Under the pieces are notes generated by a model. It was given only the letters and a program-made list of their open reading frames with translations, did no database searches and was not told where the DNA came from. This document shows, piece by piece, positions 54,601-64,000 of a DNA stretch of 64,000 nucleotides. This stretch comes from Nectonema munidae (lineage: Eukaryota > Nematomorpha > Nectonematoida > Nectonematidae). Location: positions 186,001 to 250,000 of the forward strand of contig JAUIRK010000312.1 in the NCBI GenBank assembly GCA_030549495.1, given 5' to 3'. The first letter of the stretch is position 1, and every line of letters starts with the position of its first letter. The translations under genes were made by a program, and so were the position numbers.

Positions 54601-57600
54601 TTTTATTGATATTTCTGAACCTAAACTTTCTTTGTCAAGACGTTTTTTGGGCTGTATTGAATTCGGATAGAGCTAACTGCATGCCAGAAACTTTAATAAT
54701 AATAACAATAGAAGAAAATTTCCTATTTTTGAATTTTTCAAAGTCACTCTTGAAAAAACCAATTTCACTATGCTGAAGAAAATGAATGAAGATTCTTACT
54801 TAAAATTTGTTTTATTTCTTTCTTTTTTCCAGATAATGAAAATTTGTCTGAAAAAGTTCCATCAGATTAAAAGAAACGTGTAGTTGCTCTTAAGCGCGAT
54901 CTCCATCTAACTGTTTGTCGTTGTTTAGTTTCGATGATCATTTCCACTTATTGATTGATTGCAAGGCTGTGGCACTGAAACGCACGGTTGATGGCGGATG
55001 CTTAAAGCCGAAACTACCTTTGCTAAAGTGTTCGCTTAGTGACGCTGATCCAATGCAAGAGAACCGAATTAAATTCCGAATATTTAATAAATTATAAATA
55101 TAACAAAGAAATTGAAAAATTGAAGTTGAATCATTGTTATCAGAATATCTGAAACCTCGACAAGATAATTTGACACAGGAAGACGTTCATTTCATATCAT
55201 TAGAAAAATGTTAATGACTAATGAGTAGATAAGTAGACACAATAAGGCCTTTTAATATCTTTAATACGGCGAGACATAATTAGATATAAATTTTTAATAT
55301 GTACAAAGACTTGTTACATATGCAGTTAAGTCTTTATACCTAAGTGAAATACTTTAAAAACAAACATATGTTCAAATTTTGCTAAATCGTAATTTTATGT
55401 CTTCACTAGAGGATGTATTGGATATCCCCGCATCCCCAAAAATTTGTACATCCTTTTAACATCCTCATCCGCGAATCATTTAAGTTTCAACATCCGCTTC
55501 CGCAATTTATAAGTACGTCTTTATGATAACACATAAACATTGACATCTCTCTAAATTTTTATGCGTTTGTACTTAGAATAGCAATTATGATATCCGCACC
55601 CTTCTCACATCCGCATCGGCTGGGATGTTAGATGCAAAACATTTCACATCCATTACATCTCTAGTCTTCACACAGATGGCTCATCTCCTTCCCGATCAAT
55701 AGATTACCGAAAGATTGAAGACAAAAATTTGCTTACTTTTCGATTAAGCTTGAACTTTTGGATAATTTGAATATATTTTTGTTTTGAAGTAGAGTAGAGA
55801 GGATCGTGACCGAGAATACAAATGTTTGCCCGCATAGGCTTACAAGCGACCGTTTAGACTCTCCTTAAGCATCAACCAGTTTTCATCCTCCTCAACGATC
55901 TACGAGTGGACTTCCCTCTTCTGATGAGTAACTGTTTTTGTACAAGAACTGTTTTTAAATTGTTCTTAAATATATGTTACATAGCAAAAAAATGTACGAA
56001 TTTAGAATGCTTATTTTTATATAAATAAATAATTCGTCCAATTTGAAATACTTTTTTTAACCATATGTATAGACCCTTTGTTAAGTATAGACCCTTCTCC
56101 ACCATGTAGTCCGACTAAACGAGGGTCTACTGTACTCCTCCAACCAAATATCAAAAGACGTTAACTACACGCAATTCGTCTTTATACAGTGAAACCCCCG
56201 TTTATTCGAAATGAACTTTACTTTCATAATGAAATTGAATGTGAAAAAGGTGATTTTGCCGCCAAATTTTATGGAGGTGACAATAGCATTACTGAAATAT
56301 TTTACCAAAAACGTTCAATGGTTGATTATTATTTCTATTTTAAAATGGTGATATTTTTATCTTTCCTGAAGACGTTAACTGCTTTTAACGCGTCTTTATT
56401 ATGCATTATTCATTTATATCTAATTATGGATCTGATTTACCTAGAGATTTATCGCATATCCCCAAAAATTTTTACATCCTCATCCGCGTATCGTTTAAGT
56501 TTCAGCATTCATATCCCCAATTTTCAAATATTTTTCACTTTTTTATATATCCCAAAGTTTTTTTTTCCTTTATTTAATTTTTTTAAAAATTTTTAAGAAT
56601 TATAAAAATTGTGTTTGATTAGAATAGCATCCGATCTATAGAATCCGCATCCTCTAAAAAATGAATTCGCACATCCAAATCCGCATCTACGGATATAAAA
56701 AATTTCACATTCGATACATCTCCAAATTCACCATGTAACAGAATTGCATTTTGTATTGTTCCTGGTTTAAAACTATAATTTCTCAGTTCTTTGTAACCAA
56801 ATTATACATCAAAAAGAATCATTTTGATCCTGTAACTTTGCTTTTGTGGTTAGAACATTGAATCTAAAAATTTGCCTCTTTTTAATCTAGTACTTTGAAC
56901 TAATTTTTTTCAAATAAGTTTTTGAACTTTTGTAAAGTTGTAGTTTTAATATGTGAATACGTTTTAATAATACAAAAAAGATAACATGTTGCAAGGAAAA
57001 GTTGGTTTGCTTTAAAATGTCTTTATCTCCTTAGATAACAAGAAGTAAAAAGGCATCACGAGTATGAGAGCCTCCTTCATACGGATTTAGCATCTGAACA
57101 TAACAAGAGCAATGAAGTTCACGAATGTGATAGCATCTAAAAAGCTTTAAAAAGCATATTTGCCATGCTAAATTAGAGATAAGAACAAGATCTTTCTAAT
57201 CAAATTGTGAAAAATTCACCTAACCTTTTATTTTCTATTGCACCATCACCTCGAAGTGCTGATGTTTCGATGCCTAAACATCCATATATAAATAAAATAG
57301 CAGAGGAAGAAATGAGCAAATCAAAAGATTAGGGCACTGAAGATGACTATGATCTCAAAAATGAAGATGGTGAGAGGAATCATTACTATCCAAACCCAAC
57401 TCTTCAGAGAACTGAATGCAAACATTTTGAAAAACTTTACACCATTTCTCAAACTTCCTCACCAATACCATCACGTTTTACTATTACAATGATGCCATGC
57501 GGCCTGTTTGATGCAATTGGAAATGCATGTAATCCCAATAAGTAAATTCTTTTCATTGACCACTCCTCCAGAAGCCGAAAACTGTTCTCTTGCCTGGGAT

Positions 57601-60600
57601 TATTCTCTAAGATGAAAACAATGTTAAAGATCTATTTGAATCTTTGAAATATAACTAGTATTGCAGCAAAGTTTTTCGAATCTTGAAAATAATGGCATTT
57701 CTTAGTTATCAGTAATAAGACATTAGTGGATCTGAACAACAAAATTGCAATTATGTGGAATGAGACCTTAATGAAGAGCTATAGCAGGTGGACTGTGGGA
57801 TGCTTAACAATTTCCAGGAGTATATTCGAGGATACACAAAGGAACAACGATAGCATTCAGTTCCATGAAAATTTGATTGGAGGCTCCCTTGTGACTTATT
57901 GGGCAATTGGATGACAGCAAACATTGAAAATTGCGCATTTAACTTGATAAGTTTGTCTCATGGAGTTTAAAATATGACTTATCTTTTATTCTTTATGTTC
58001 AAATATAGTGAAATTTACCCTTTCCTTAAGTCAAAAATTTATCCAAAAGTCACAAAAGCAAATTTTAAAAGGAATAATGTCCATTTTCTATTGTTTTGCA
58101 ATGAAAAGAGTTGGGAAATAAAATCATGTTTTTTATAATAAAAATTTTGAAATATTTTATCGAAAATATCTCCCTTTCATTAATATATAAATCATTCGCC
58201 ATTTCTTAATTTTGAATAAGAAAAAGAATCGGAAGAGATTACGGATGCTGATTTGCCAAAAAGTAACCGAATCTATCGGTACGAACGAATGCTTATTAAT
58301 TAATTGATACATCGCTATAACCTATACCACTGTTTTTGATATTTAAGTATTTTAGTCGAATGTCAAAATGTATGTAGTGTTTAGGTATTCGTATGTATAT
58401 ACCATTTTTAGTTCTATTTTCTCTTTTTGCAATTCTATTTTGTCTTTTGGAAATTCTCTTTTATCTTTTTGCAATTCTATTTTGTCTTTTTGCAATTCAA
58501 TGATGTCTTTAAAATTTAATAATTATTTAATTACTAATTCCTTGTCAAAAATTAAAAAAAATTGTAAATAAAAATGACATATGTCAAAACAATATTAACA
58601 GAACAAAATCAAAAAATTATATTCAGATGGAATTGCAAAAGGACAAAATATAACTAAAAATGGTATATATGTATGTATGCTAATAAAATTATTTTATTGG
58701 GTTTGGGTTTGCTTTTTAGAAATAATGATTATCATAAGTACGCGGCTATTATTAATGAAAATGGACTACACTAACCCTAACCCCGACCATATGTTTCCAC
58801 AATTTTACACATTAAAACGCTCATTTTCCGAATTGACCACTTGTCAACTATTATGCATATTGAGAAAAAAATTATTTCAATAGTCAAAATGAGTGCTGAG
58901 TGTCCATAATAATTCAATTGATTTAAAAACATTAATCTTTGGTTATGCATTCGCGAAGTTTAGATGATGAGCCTTTTAGTTGATGACCAAAATACAACTT
59001 TTTTGTTATTTGATTTGGTTCTTGATTCGCTTCCCCCAGAACTTTTTCGTTTCTTCTTTTATCTGTTGAGTAGGTTTTTAGAGTTAGTCGCCAACACCAC
59101 ATTTCAAAACTTCCTAGTTGTGTTGGCGTTTTCTTTCCTGAGCTGAATAATAATCGAACGATATCTCGTGTAAAGGTGAAGATATGCATTTAAAGTGCAT
59201 CAATAAACACATGTGATTTTCGTTTTGTATAGTTGATTCTGGTCGCTAAGGAGTTTAAAAAATGAGAAATAATTTTTTTCTCTAGTGTAAAAATAAATAG
59301 AATTTTTAGGATCAAAAGTAAAACTTAAAACACATGAAACGAACGAAACAACCAGTTAACTAAAAATATATCTTTTTTATTTCTATTTTGTTTATCGGCA
59401 TCCCACTCCAGGAACACAATATTCCTTCATAGTTGGAGTGATATGGAGGATTCCACGTTAGGAAATTTAATCCAACTTGACAGCCTCATTCACACAACAT
59501 TCGGTCTATAAGCAAAGGAAAATATAAAACATATGTTAAGCTAATAAACACACTTTCTACCATGCTAATTAAATTTAATAAATTGATATAAAAAAACGAG
59601 TTTTCCTTAAAAAAAAGATCAAAAATCATAAATATCAATGTCCTGACCACAAATCCAAACTTCTAATTAAATAATGATGTTTTTTTTTAAATAATGGAAA
59701 ATAACCAAACCAAAAATCACCATTAGAACCTGTGAACCAAAATTGTGTTACATTGTGATTATTGTTAAAGTTGGTCCTTTATGCTCAATTTCAATTTTTT
59801 TCCAAGTGCTACTACCTTCGCCAAAATAAAGTTTTTACAACTCTGTACTAGAAGAGTGTCCCCAGAATTTAAAATAAAAAATCCAACACTTAATATAATC
59901 GATAATGTACTATTCGACACTTTTTTCAGCGAATAATAAGATTCATTGATTTTTTTGAATTTTTAATCTGACCTGATTATTGCTGTAACCGGATTGACCA
60001 ATCATCACTACTCTATTTGTGAATGGAAATCTCGGAGTGTCTAAATTTTATGGTTTATATGGTAGGTCATTGCTTGCTTCCGAATCACAGACGTCTCTTT
60101 CCCACCTCCTGACTCATCCCGTAGCTTCACACTTAACAGAAACCCTTTTCGAAGTTTGTGCGGAAAAGGAGTTTGCCGAACTGAAAAACGCCCTATTTCC
60201 GAATCCTACTTTGCAAGAAGTTATCCAGCATCGAATCGCTAACAACGTTTTATCATCCGTTGTGCGTAATTTATCATCCAAGAAGCAGGTGTTTTTTTTT
60301 TTTAAAAAAAATCTCCGCTCCCCCCCCCCTCCCCTTCACAGAAAGACAGATAGGTCTAATTTTTAGGCGAACGAAGACATTGATCACTTTTCCACGCCAT
60401 GAACAAGTGTGCCTTCTTAAAAACAAATTTATTTACTTGGTTTATATTTTTGCTTTTTAAGGAAAAAAAGTAAAAAGTATTTTTTAATAAAATAAGATTG
60501 AGTGTTGCTACCTATCGAAAAGTGGTAGAGTGTTTTAATCAATGAATACTGTTGCTATAAGTGTTTCACAATAATATCAATATGTTTTACTGCGATTTTC

Positions 60601-62852
60601 CCACAAATCTATGCTCTAGGAAGTAAATACAACTAGAAATGTGCTTGTTGCTTTCAACTACTTCTCTCACTAATTTTTGGTCTCCTTTACTTCTATCCTT
60701 GATCCGTTCCCCAAAAATCTTCCTTAAAAACTTTTTCTTGGGTTTCCTATTGAAATGACAGAATCACCTCACCATACGTTTTTCAATATCTTTATTAACT
60801 CTGTGGACTATGCACTAAATTTAACGTCTGGATCACTGAAAATTAAAATTGTTGTGGCTCAGGGTGGAAAAACCTGATTTAGTGCTAGTACACAACGTTG
60901 ATTAAGATATTGAAAAACGGATGGTGAGGTGACTTCGTTACTTTAATAATGTGGGAGACAGAAAAATTGAAACACTAAGTCAGCATATACAATACCAAAA
61001 AATGAGGCCATATGTCGCGCAACGAATACAATCCTTTATACGTGTCATATATCATTATAATCCTTAATCTGTATTTGAGTGCCTTTTTAATCAAGGAATA
61101 ATGGAAAAGGCGATCTTCTCTCTCAGAAAAAGAACGTAGCATTCCTATTCGTGATCAACAGTACTCTTTAAGAAATGATCTCTTGATAGAAGATAACGAA
61201 TCCTTTAGTGATAAAGAAGAATTAAATTAGTTTTGAGGGGGATTTCTTTTTTTTCAACTCTCGACGGCACTAAATTGTCTTCTTTAGGCTATGCATAATC
61301 TCATTGAAAAGAAACTCTTCCTTTTAACCCTTTAAGGAAGCTTTTAATCGCTTGATTTCTTTTTTAATGAAGATTTATTCTTGAGGCACTTGTGAGTATA
61401 ATGATTATAACAACTCCTAATCACGAAAGCGCATGCTAGTATTTGCAAATGAAATCTGCAATCACTAAAATGTGAAGATTCACTTGACCGAATGAATCAT
61501 TGCTGGCGCCAATTTCTTCCCCATTTTTACTTGAAACATCCTCTTCTTTTCTTTCATCTCTATCCGCACCCAAAATATTTCAATCTTGCATAGACAAGAT
61601 CTGGCTAATAGTAAGCTAGCTTACTTTGAAAAAGCTGAGAGATTAGCCATTATTAGTCCGTGTGGCGCATTATGACCCATTTACTATATCTAGCGGTGCA
61701 TCTAGGATTCAAGCTTTTCTAGATTTAATTTTGATTAGAATCACGATATTTTTTTTTGAGATTTGCGTGTGAAATAATAAGTGCTAAGTAAAGAAAGGGC
61801 TTAACTACTTAAGTATTTTGTGAGAGTACTAACACAATCACTGAATCTCTTTTTGTAGTCGACGAAATATCATTTTGGTTGTTAACGCTTACTTATTATA
61901 TTGATAGCCTCAAAATCCTGAAAGAACATTTGAAAAGATAAGTCATCTCAGAAGTCACATTAATTTTAATAAATTTTGTCGGGTCAGACTAAACACCCCA
62001 AAACACGCCAAATAATTCTAAAGCACTACAAAAAAGAGGGTTAGATAAAAACGCCGAAACATCCAGAAATAACAGGAAGCACCCCAAAACACTTCAAAAT
62101 ACGGCAAAACATCGCAAAACGCCAAATAGTTCTAAAGCACTACAAAAGACTAAAAATCCCAAAACACCCTGAAATAAATGAAAGCATCTCAAAACATCCC
62201 AAAACACGGCAAATAATTCGAAGGCACTGCAAAATAGATCTTAAAATTCCTCAAAACACCCCAAGCATCCCAAAACATTACAAAACACTGCAAAAATCCG
62301 TAATCACCTCAAAAAATTGCAATAAAACGACAAATATTTCTAAAGCACTACAAAAAAGATCCTAAAAACTCCTTAAAACTTTCGAATTTTTTTTGGGGTT
62401 TTTAGTCTAACCATATTTTTTTATAATGCTTTAAAATTATTTGGCGTGTTTTGGGGTGTTTAGTCCGACCAAATTTTGTTTCAACAAAAGCTTGTATTTA
62501 AATTTTAAACTTTTCAAAAAAAGATCACCTGACCAGTAAAGATGCTTATAGTTTGAAATTGCCCATCAAAGGAAAAGGCTGAACATCCCTGGTTTAGAAT
62601 ATGTCTCTATCTGAAGTCTTGAATGGAATTATGATGAATACCATGACTTTTTTCTATGATTTTTTCCCTTTTTTCTTTAGTTAAGTACTTTTTGTGATAA
62701 GTTATTTTCTTCTTTGATCACAGGTTAATCATTTTTATGATTCGCTGAAGGAACACTTCAATCTAATCTTATCCTTGAAGCACACACAAGTACTTGTTTC
62801 TTTGTCTGAAGTTCTCTCTACAAATGAAGCATGCCAACAACCTTTTCTCCAG
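45452..62852 (+). CDS. NOP9: NOP9-like Pumilio-repeat RNA-binding protein (five exons, both ends open)
   Basis: Joined exons: 45452-45699, 50615-50897, 50967-51069, 60066-60288, 62724-62852; all GT/AG, all in phase. Translation aligns by eye with human NOP9: EKMLCELSCDVSHCLKNVNV at the first repeat, then NKKSSHIVTNFIQLLS, FDPVANIVLQAVV, HPVASHLTETLFEVC, and HRIANNVLSSVVRNL. These are Puf-type helical repeats with the degenerate recognition residues of the NOP9 group. NOP9 binds pre-rRNA and U-rich sites during 40S subunit assembly in the nucleolus (known for yeast and plants). The alignment ends near two thirds of the human protein, so further exons are expected beyond the window, and the N-terminus is missing or at 40867. 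Large introns (4.9, 9.0 and 2.4 kb) hold transposons. Confidence 0.78.
45700..46872 (+). other. Intron sequence without recognised features
   Basis: NOP9 intron up to the piggyBac insertion; AT-rich open frames show no motif. Confidence 0.4.
47186..47845 (+). repeat. Tandem duplication of the piggyBac promoter/leader
   Basis: Two units of about 330 bp (about 47,186-47,518 and 47,519-47,845) share blocks such as ATGTGCTGGTTTATCATGAG, AAAGCTGTGTTGTGTGATGT and TCATCACTAATCATTTGTGT. I estimate near 90 percent identity. Each carries TGTATAAAATACA. The second unit ends just before the transposase start. Confidence 0.88.
47777..47783 (+). promoter_or_regulatory. Candidate TATA box of the piggyBac transposase
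   Basis: TATAAAA about 76 bp before the ATG at 47859, with TGCACTCAAA shortly after as a possible start region. The upstream unit of the tandem duplication carries the same box near 47450. Confidence 0.5.
47859..49940 (+). CDS. piggyBac transposase (copy 2) with one intron and one apparent frame slip
   Basis: Exon 1 (47859-48192) starts MQSSSSVSSYNT, a Ser/Glu-rich lead, then GTRYQWDPFSTNVGR. Intron 48193-48613 has GTGAGT and GTGTTTTAG borders and joins as EAYA-NMPETFQ. Exon 2 (48614-49940) holds the DDE/D core: DCVTVDEQLIKFRGR, GCGIFMDRFFTSHELC, and NKFKSGVDTCNRMLRD, closing with a cysteine-rich end (KCATCKRPICKAH, ICQSCGI) that binds the arms. In exon 1 the frame appears to slip at a run of seven T near 48,123-48,129; the downstream reading FTVETISHIYRCTKL is the expected family sequence. 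That may be a real indel or a sequence error. Otherwise it is intact, PGBD4-like. Confidence 0.88.
48193..48613 (+). other. Intron of the piggyBac transposase
   Basis: 421 bp, GTGAGT donor, TTTTGTGTTTTAG acceptor, very AT-rich with stops in all plus frames. The exons on both sides join in frame to give a normal piggyBac sequence. Confidence 0.75.
50310..50575 (+). repeat. Direct repeat, copy 2 (NOP9 intron)
   Basis: The counterpart of 44,727-44,976. It starts about 50 bp after the right end of the piggyBac element and ends 40 bp before the NOP9 exon at 50615. Confidence 0.75.
50615..50897 (+). CDS. NOP9: NOP9-like exon
   Basis: The acceptor is TCTCTTTTAAG and the donor GTATGT, phase 1. It opens LLNILQKFMTVVKKEI, then the repeat YNKKSSHIVTNFIQLLSC and a Pro/Ser-rich loop, as in NOP9 between its second and third repeats. 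Confidence 0.8.
50967..51069 (+). CDS. NOP9: NOP9-like exon
   Basis: After a 69-bp intron ending ACTGTTTCAG. It encodes EMLFDPVANIVLQAVVYSC and ends ILLSIK with the last codon split (phase 2) before GTTAGT. One Pumilio repeat. Confidence 0.8.
51070..51734 (+). other. Intron sequence without recognised features
   Basis: Start of the 9.0-kb NOP9 intron; a CCCCAACCCCAACCCCAAC run near 51,418 is the only pattern noted. Confidence 0.4.
51735..51862 (-). repeat. tRNA-derived SINE, family C
   Basis: On the minus strand: TGGGTTAGATACTGAG, then TTGGGTTCGATCCCGC with a clear B box, AAGCCTCCTTTCCTCATAG, and a tail region with CATCCCACGGTACC. It is the better-preserved partner of 14,974-15,100 and abuts a hAT MITE. 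Confidence 0.6.
51864..52241. mobile_element. hAT-type MITE
   Basis: The left end CAGCGTTTCTCAACC and the right end, inverted, CAGCGTTCCCTTCACC are arms, with CGCGGAACCCC and CGCGGAATCC as matching subterminal blocks. 378 bp. No exact target duplication can be read. Confidence 0.7.
52504..53398 (-). pseudogene. Transposase-like protein with hAT-like core, at least one frameshift
   Basis: The main frame is open from about 53,170 down to 52,504 and reads LHFDGKKIQNQEYQVV, ALKDLLDEYNAW, MIITDTTAVNTGRKNGV, IGCQHHIILRHFLDF and LGWRDDFKFLFELC. A second piece (53,398-53,168) in another frame reads VEKFDISSEEESDGDSD and is probably its acidic N-terminal part. The pattern D.K, then TDT, then a CQHH block recalls the RNase H fold of hAT-like transposases. 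I know it as an uncharacterised repeated family in invertebrates and cannot name it. No ends found. Confidence 0.5.
53399..55398 (+). other. Intron sequence without recognised features
   Basis: Short open frames at 54,591-54,776 and 54,915-55,097 show no family motif. The second (FDDHFHLLIDCKAVALKRTV) might be a decayed element. Confidence 0.35.
55407..55663. mobile_element. ATCCGC-rich hAT MITE, complete, 8-bp target duplication
   Basis: The left end TAGAGGATGTATTGGATATC and the right end, inverted, TAGAGATGTAATGGATGTG are arms. GTCTTCAC lies on both sides (55399-55406, 55664-55671). Internal words CATCCTCATCCGCG and ATCCGCTTCCGC mark the family, also seen at 34,569 and 56,442. Confidence 0.88.
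55800..56132. mobile_element. pogo/Tigger-type MITE, left end missing
   Basis: The right end ACGAGGGTCTACTG is followed by TA. The interior shares GAGAATACAAATGTTTGCCC and AATTCGTCCAATTTGAAATA with the complete copy at 37,511-37,836. The first 40 or so bases of the left end are not recognisable. Confidence 0.75.
56187..56210. mobile_element. pogo/Tigger-type end, second family
   Basis: CAGTGAAACCCCCGTTTATT preceded by TA is a typical pogo/Tigger terminus. I found no matching opposite end, so the extent is unknown. Confidence 0.45.
56442..56723. mobile_element. ATCCGC-rich hAT MITE, third copy
   Basis: The left end TAGAGATTTATCGCATATCC and the right end, inverted, TGGAGATGTATCGAATGTG, with CATCCTCATCCGCG and AATCCGCATCC inside. 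It lies only five bases from the left end of the second CACTA-like element. Confidence 0.7.
56729..59757 (+). mobile_element. DNA transposon with CACTA-like ends (copy 2), decayed
   Basis: The left end CACCATGTAACA and the right end, inverted, CACAATGTAACA match copy 1, including the following AATT and TGTTCC/TGGTTC blocks; ATT flanks both (56726-56728, 59758-59760). The interior near 57,500-57,700 still reads CGLFDAIGNA, ILFIDHSSRS and LFESLKYN, the counterparts of GLFDSIG, LFIDSSTTS and LLESLKYEKYK in copy 1. Many stops. Other elements have inserted, including a LINE piece at 58,932-59,189. Confidence 0.75.
58932..59189 (-). mobile_element. LINE (RTE-like) 3' fragment
   Basis: The minus-strand frame reads GSFEMWCWRLTLKTYSTDKR, then RNEKVL and LYFGHQLKG. 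This matches the C-terminal pattern after the reverse transcriptase of RTE-like LINEs (EMWCWRR.L.I.WTD.R.NE.VL ... FGH). A short piece, nested inside the CACTA-like copy 2. Confidence 0.65.
59761..60065 (+). other. Intron sequence before a NOP9 exon
   Basis: AT-rich, with the acceptor TATATGGTAG at its end; nothing else seen. Confidence 0.4.
60066..60288 (+). CDS. NOP9: NOP9-like exon
   Basis: The acceptor is TATATGGTAG; the first base completes a lysine codon. It encodes SLLASESQTSLSHLLTHPVA, SHLTETLFEVC and HRIANNVLSSVVRNLSSKKQ, two consecutive repeats, and ends in CAG before GTGTTT, phase 0. Sequence 5' of the acceptor is also open but lies outside the exon by phase. Confidence 0.82.
60753..60944. 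mobile_element. Hairpin-like MITE with long inverted arms
   Basis: The left arm reads AATCACCTCACCATACG, TTTTTCAATATC, then GCACTAAAT. The right arm is its inverse: ATTTAGTGC, GATATTGAAAAACGG, ATGGTGAGGTGACTTC. The arms are about 70 bp with few differences around a loop of about 50 bp. No clear target duplication. Confidence 0.7.
60945..61971 (+). other. Intron sequence without recognised features
   Basis: AT-rich NOP9 intron; no coding motif or known repeat. Confidence 0.4.
61972..62477. mobile_element. Inverted-repeat element enclosing four tandem units
   Basis: The left arm GACTAAACACCCCAAAACAC then GCCAAATAATT is inverted at the right end (AATTATTTGGCGTG, TTTTGGGGTGTTTAGTC). The arms are about 75 bp. 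Between and including them are four units of about 105-125 bp, each starting CAAATAATTCTAAAGCACTA or close to it (about 62,008, 62,125, 62,210 and 62,332) and rich in CCCAAAACA words. Unclassified. Confidence 0.75.
62724..62852 (+). CDS. NOP9: NOP9-like exon
   Basis: 43 codons between CTTTGATCACAG and GTTTCT, phase 0 on both sides. It reads VNHFYDSLKEHFNLILSLKH, then QVLVSLSEVLSTNEACQQPF, continuing the helical repeat. It is too short to appear as a long open frame. I see no further exon before the window ends. Confidence 0.72.
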
Positions 62853-63802
62853 GTTTCTTTGCTTACTCACATTCATCAAATATTTTTGTTCGTGATATTT
62901 CGAACGAGTCTTCCATTGTGAATTCTGAGAAGCTTGTAGAAATTACTGTTCCCTTATCCTTTGTAACATGCATGTAGCGAATGCATTCAAATTACAGTGG
63001 TATTGTGTTAGAACGAATCTCCTGTGGAATTATACGAGAGTTTTTCCAGGAAACAACTAAGATGTCAGTATTCATTACCTTCCATCTGTTTCGAAAACAA
63101 ATTAGCTTTGAAAATTTAATAGATTTGAAATTTTTTTTTGTGTTTTAGTTCCTTGTTGTTTTTCAACTTTATTTAAAAACGAAAAGATATTAAAAACAAA
63201 ACAAGTTTAATGTAAAGTTTTAGTATTTTGCTAGCCAGTGTAAAAATCTAAGTCGTGCTGCATCACCAAAGTTTCTGATTGAAATGATTTTTTTGAGAAA
63301 CGAAAAATTAGTTTGGGAATAAGGAGATAAAATAAAAGCTCTGAACACTTTTATTTTTGACAAAAGCTTTATTTTTTTTAAACTTGAGCACTCTTTATGT
63401 TAAAATGTTTTTTTTCTTCTAAAGTTTTTTGAAAACAAACTACCTTTTGAGGAGTAGAATCTTTGCAATCAATTTTCCGCATTTTATTAAACGAGATAAA
63501 AAAAAGTTTGTTTTTTAAAACCATTTTTGTTTAAATCTTCTTTATTTTAGAATTGACTTTTCAAAAAAGCTAAAGCATTTAATGCGCCATTTTTTAAAGT
63601 TAGTTTTTTTTGAGATAACAAGGTAGATGCAATTTAATATTTCTCTGCTGAGAAAAGCTTTCTGGTTTGCCGATCAAGTATCAATATATCAGCCATCTTC
63701 ATTTGATGCGATAGATACATTATTTTTTTCAGGCATCGTAGTGTTCGAAATATCAAATAAATCTCCTGTATTTTTTTCTAGAGATATTTTGATAGTTTAG
63801 AG
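62853..63802 (+). other. Sequence after the last NOP9 exon seen
   Basis: No further NOP9 exon recognised; AT-rich with T-runs. Confidence 0.4.
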
Positions 63803-64000
63803 CAGGCCTTCTCAACCGCGGTCCACATGGACCCTATCGGTACTTATAATAATTCAAGGGGGTCCACAAGCGAATTATTATAAAGTAGGGGTCCACAATG
63901 ATATTTTGGTGGTCCATGAAGAAAATCAGCTCATAATGCTTTTTATTATAAAAAGTTAGATTATTATTAGTTAAATAATATTATTTATTATTAATTGTTT
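63803..64000 (+). mobile_element. hAT-type element, left part, cut by the window end
   Basis: It starts CAGGCCTTCTCAACCGCGG, then GTCCACATGGACC, with three further GGTCCAC words. This is the usual layout of a hAT end (CAG, TTCTCAACC, GGnCC blocks). Confidence 0.65.

Noticed and set aside
54915-55097. Possible exon reading FDDHFHLLIDCKAVALKRTV
   Set aside because: An acceptor-like TTGTTTAG precedes it, but its phase and sequence do not fit NOP9 and no family was recognised.
56434-56731. 8-bp duplication for the MITE at 56,442
   Set aside because: GATTTACC and AATTCACC agree at only six of eight bases, and the right one overlaps the end of the neighbouring CACTA-like element.
62008-62360. CRISPR-like array
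   Set aside because: Units are 105-125 bp, imperfect and lack short unique spacers. They lie within an inverted-repeat element in a eukaryotic intron.

Overview
The window looks like AT-rich arthropod chromosomal DNA. The spliceosomal introns include very short ones (54, 57, 69 and 69 bp) beside others of 3 to 9 kb that are packed with transposable elements. The style and the element mix (hAT, piggyBac, pogo-like, tRNA-derived SINEs, LINEs, one Ty3-type LTR element) would suit a crustacean such as a copepod; this is an inference, since no species-diagnostic gene is present. There is no sign of bacterial genes, operons, CRISPR or rRNA.

Three host genes can be supported. (1) Plus strand, about 1-27,875: the transmembrane and whole intracellular part of a VEGFR/PDGFR-class receptor tyrosine kinase, rebuilt here as ten exons whose phases all agree; the extracellular exons lie upstream of the window. 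(2) Minus strand, 28,340-29,590: an intronless 416-residue protein with an eIF4G-type MIF4G domain followed by an MA3 domain, convergent to the kinase gene. (3) Plus strand, 45,452-62,852 (perhaps from 40,867): five exons, in phase, of a Pumilio-repeat protein best matching the ribosome-biogenesis factor NOP9; it probably continues past the window.

The rest is mostly mobile DNA. In the kinase introns: a piggyBac (about 851-3,312), a MITE with poly-C arms, SINEs, a hAT remnant, a full-length-looking but broken LINE on the minus strand (10,430-13,565), further hAT remnants, a hAT-type non-autonomous element (22,097-22,889), and a 2.3-kb element with CACTA-like ends (23,864-26,163) coding for a zinc-cluster protein I cannot assign to a named superfamily. 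Between the genes (30-41 kb): a young Ty3-type LTR retrotransposon inserted in a LINE reverse transcriptase, an ATCCGC-rich hAT MITE, a hAT derivative that keeps only its dimerization domain, a pogo-type MITE, and a BED-type hAT with an exact 8-bp target duplication. In the NOP9 introns: a nearly intact piggyBac (46,873-50,263) with exact TTAA-flanked ends, a spliced transposase and a duplicated promoter; a second, decayed copy of the CACTA-like element (56,729-59,757); MITEs; and an odd inverted-repeat element holding four tandem units (61,972-62,477).

The most interesting points are the CACTA-like family, found here twice by its ends alone, the spliced piggyBac with duplicated promoter, and the compact eIF4G-like gene. 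All homology statements come from reading motifs; no database search was possible.
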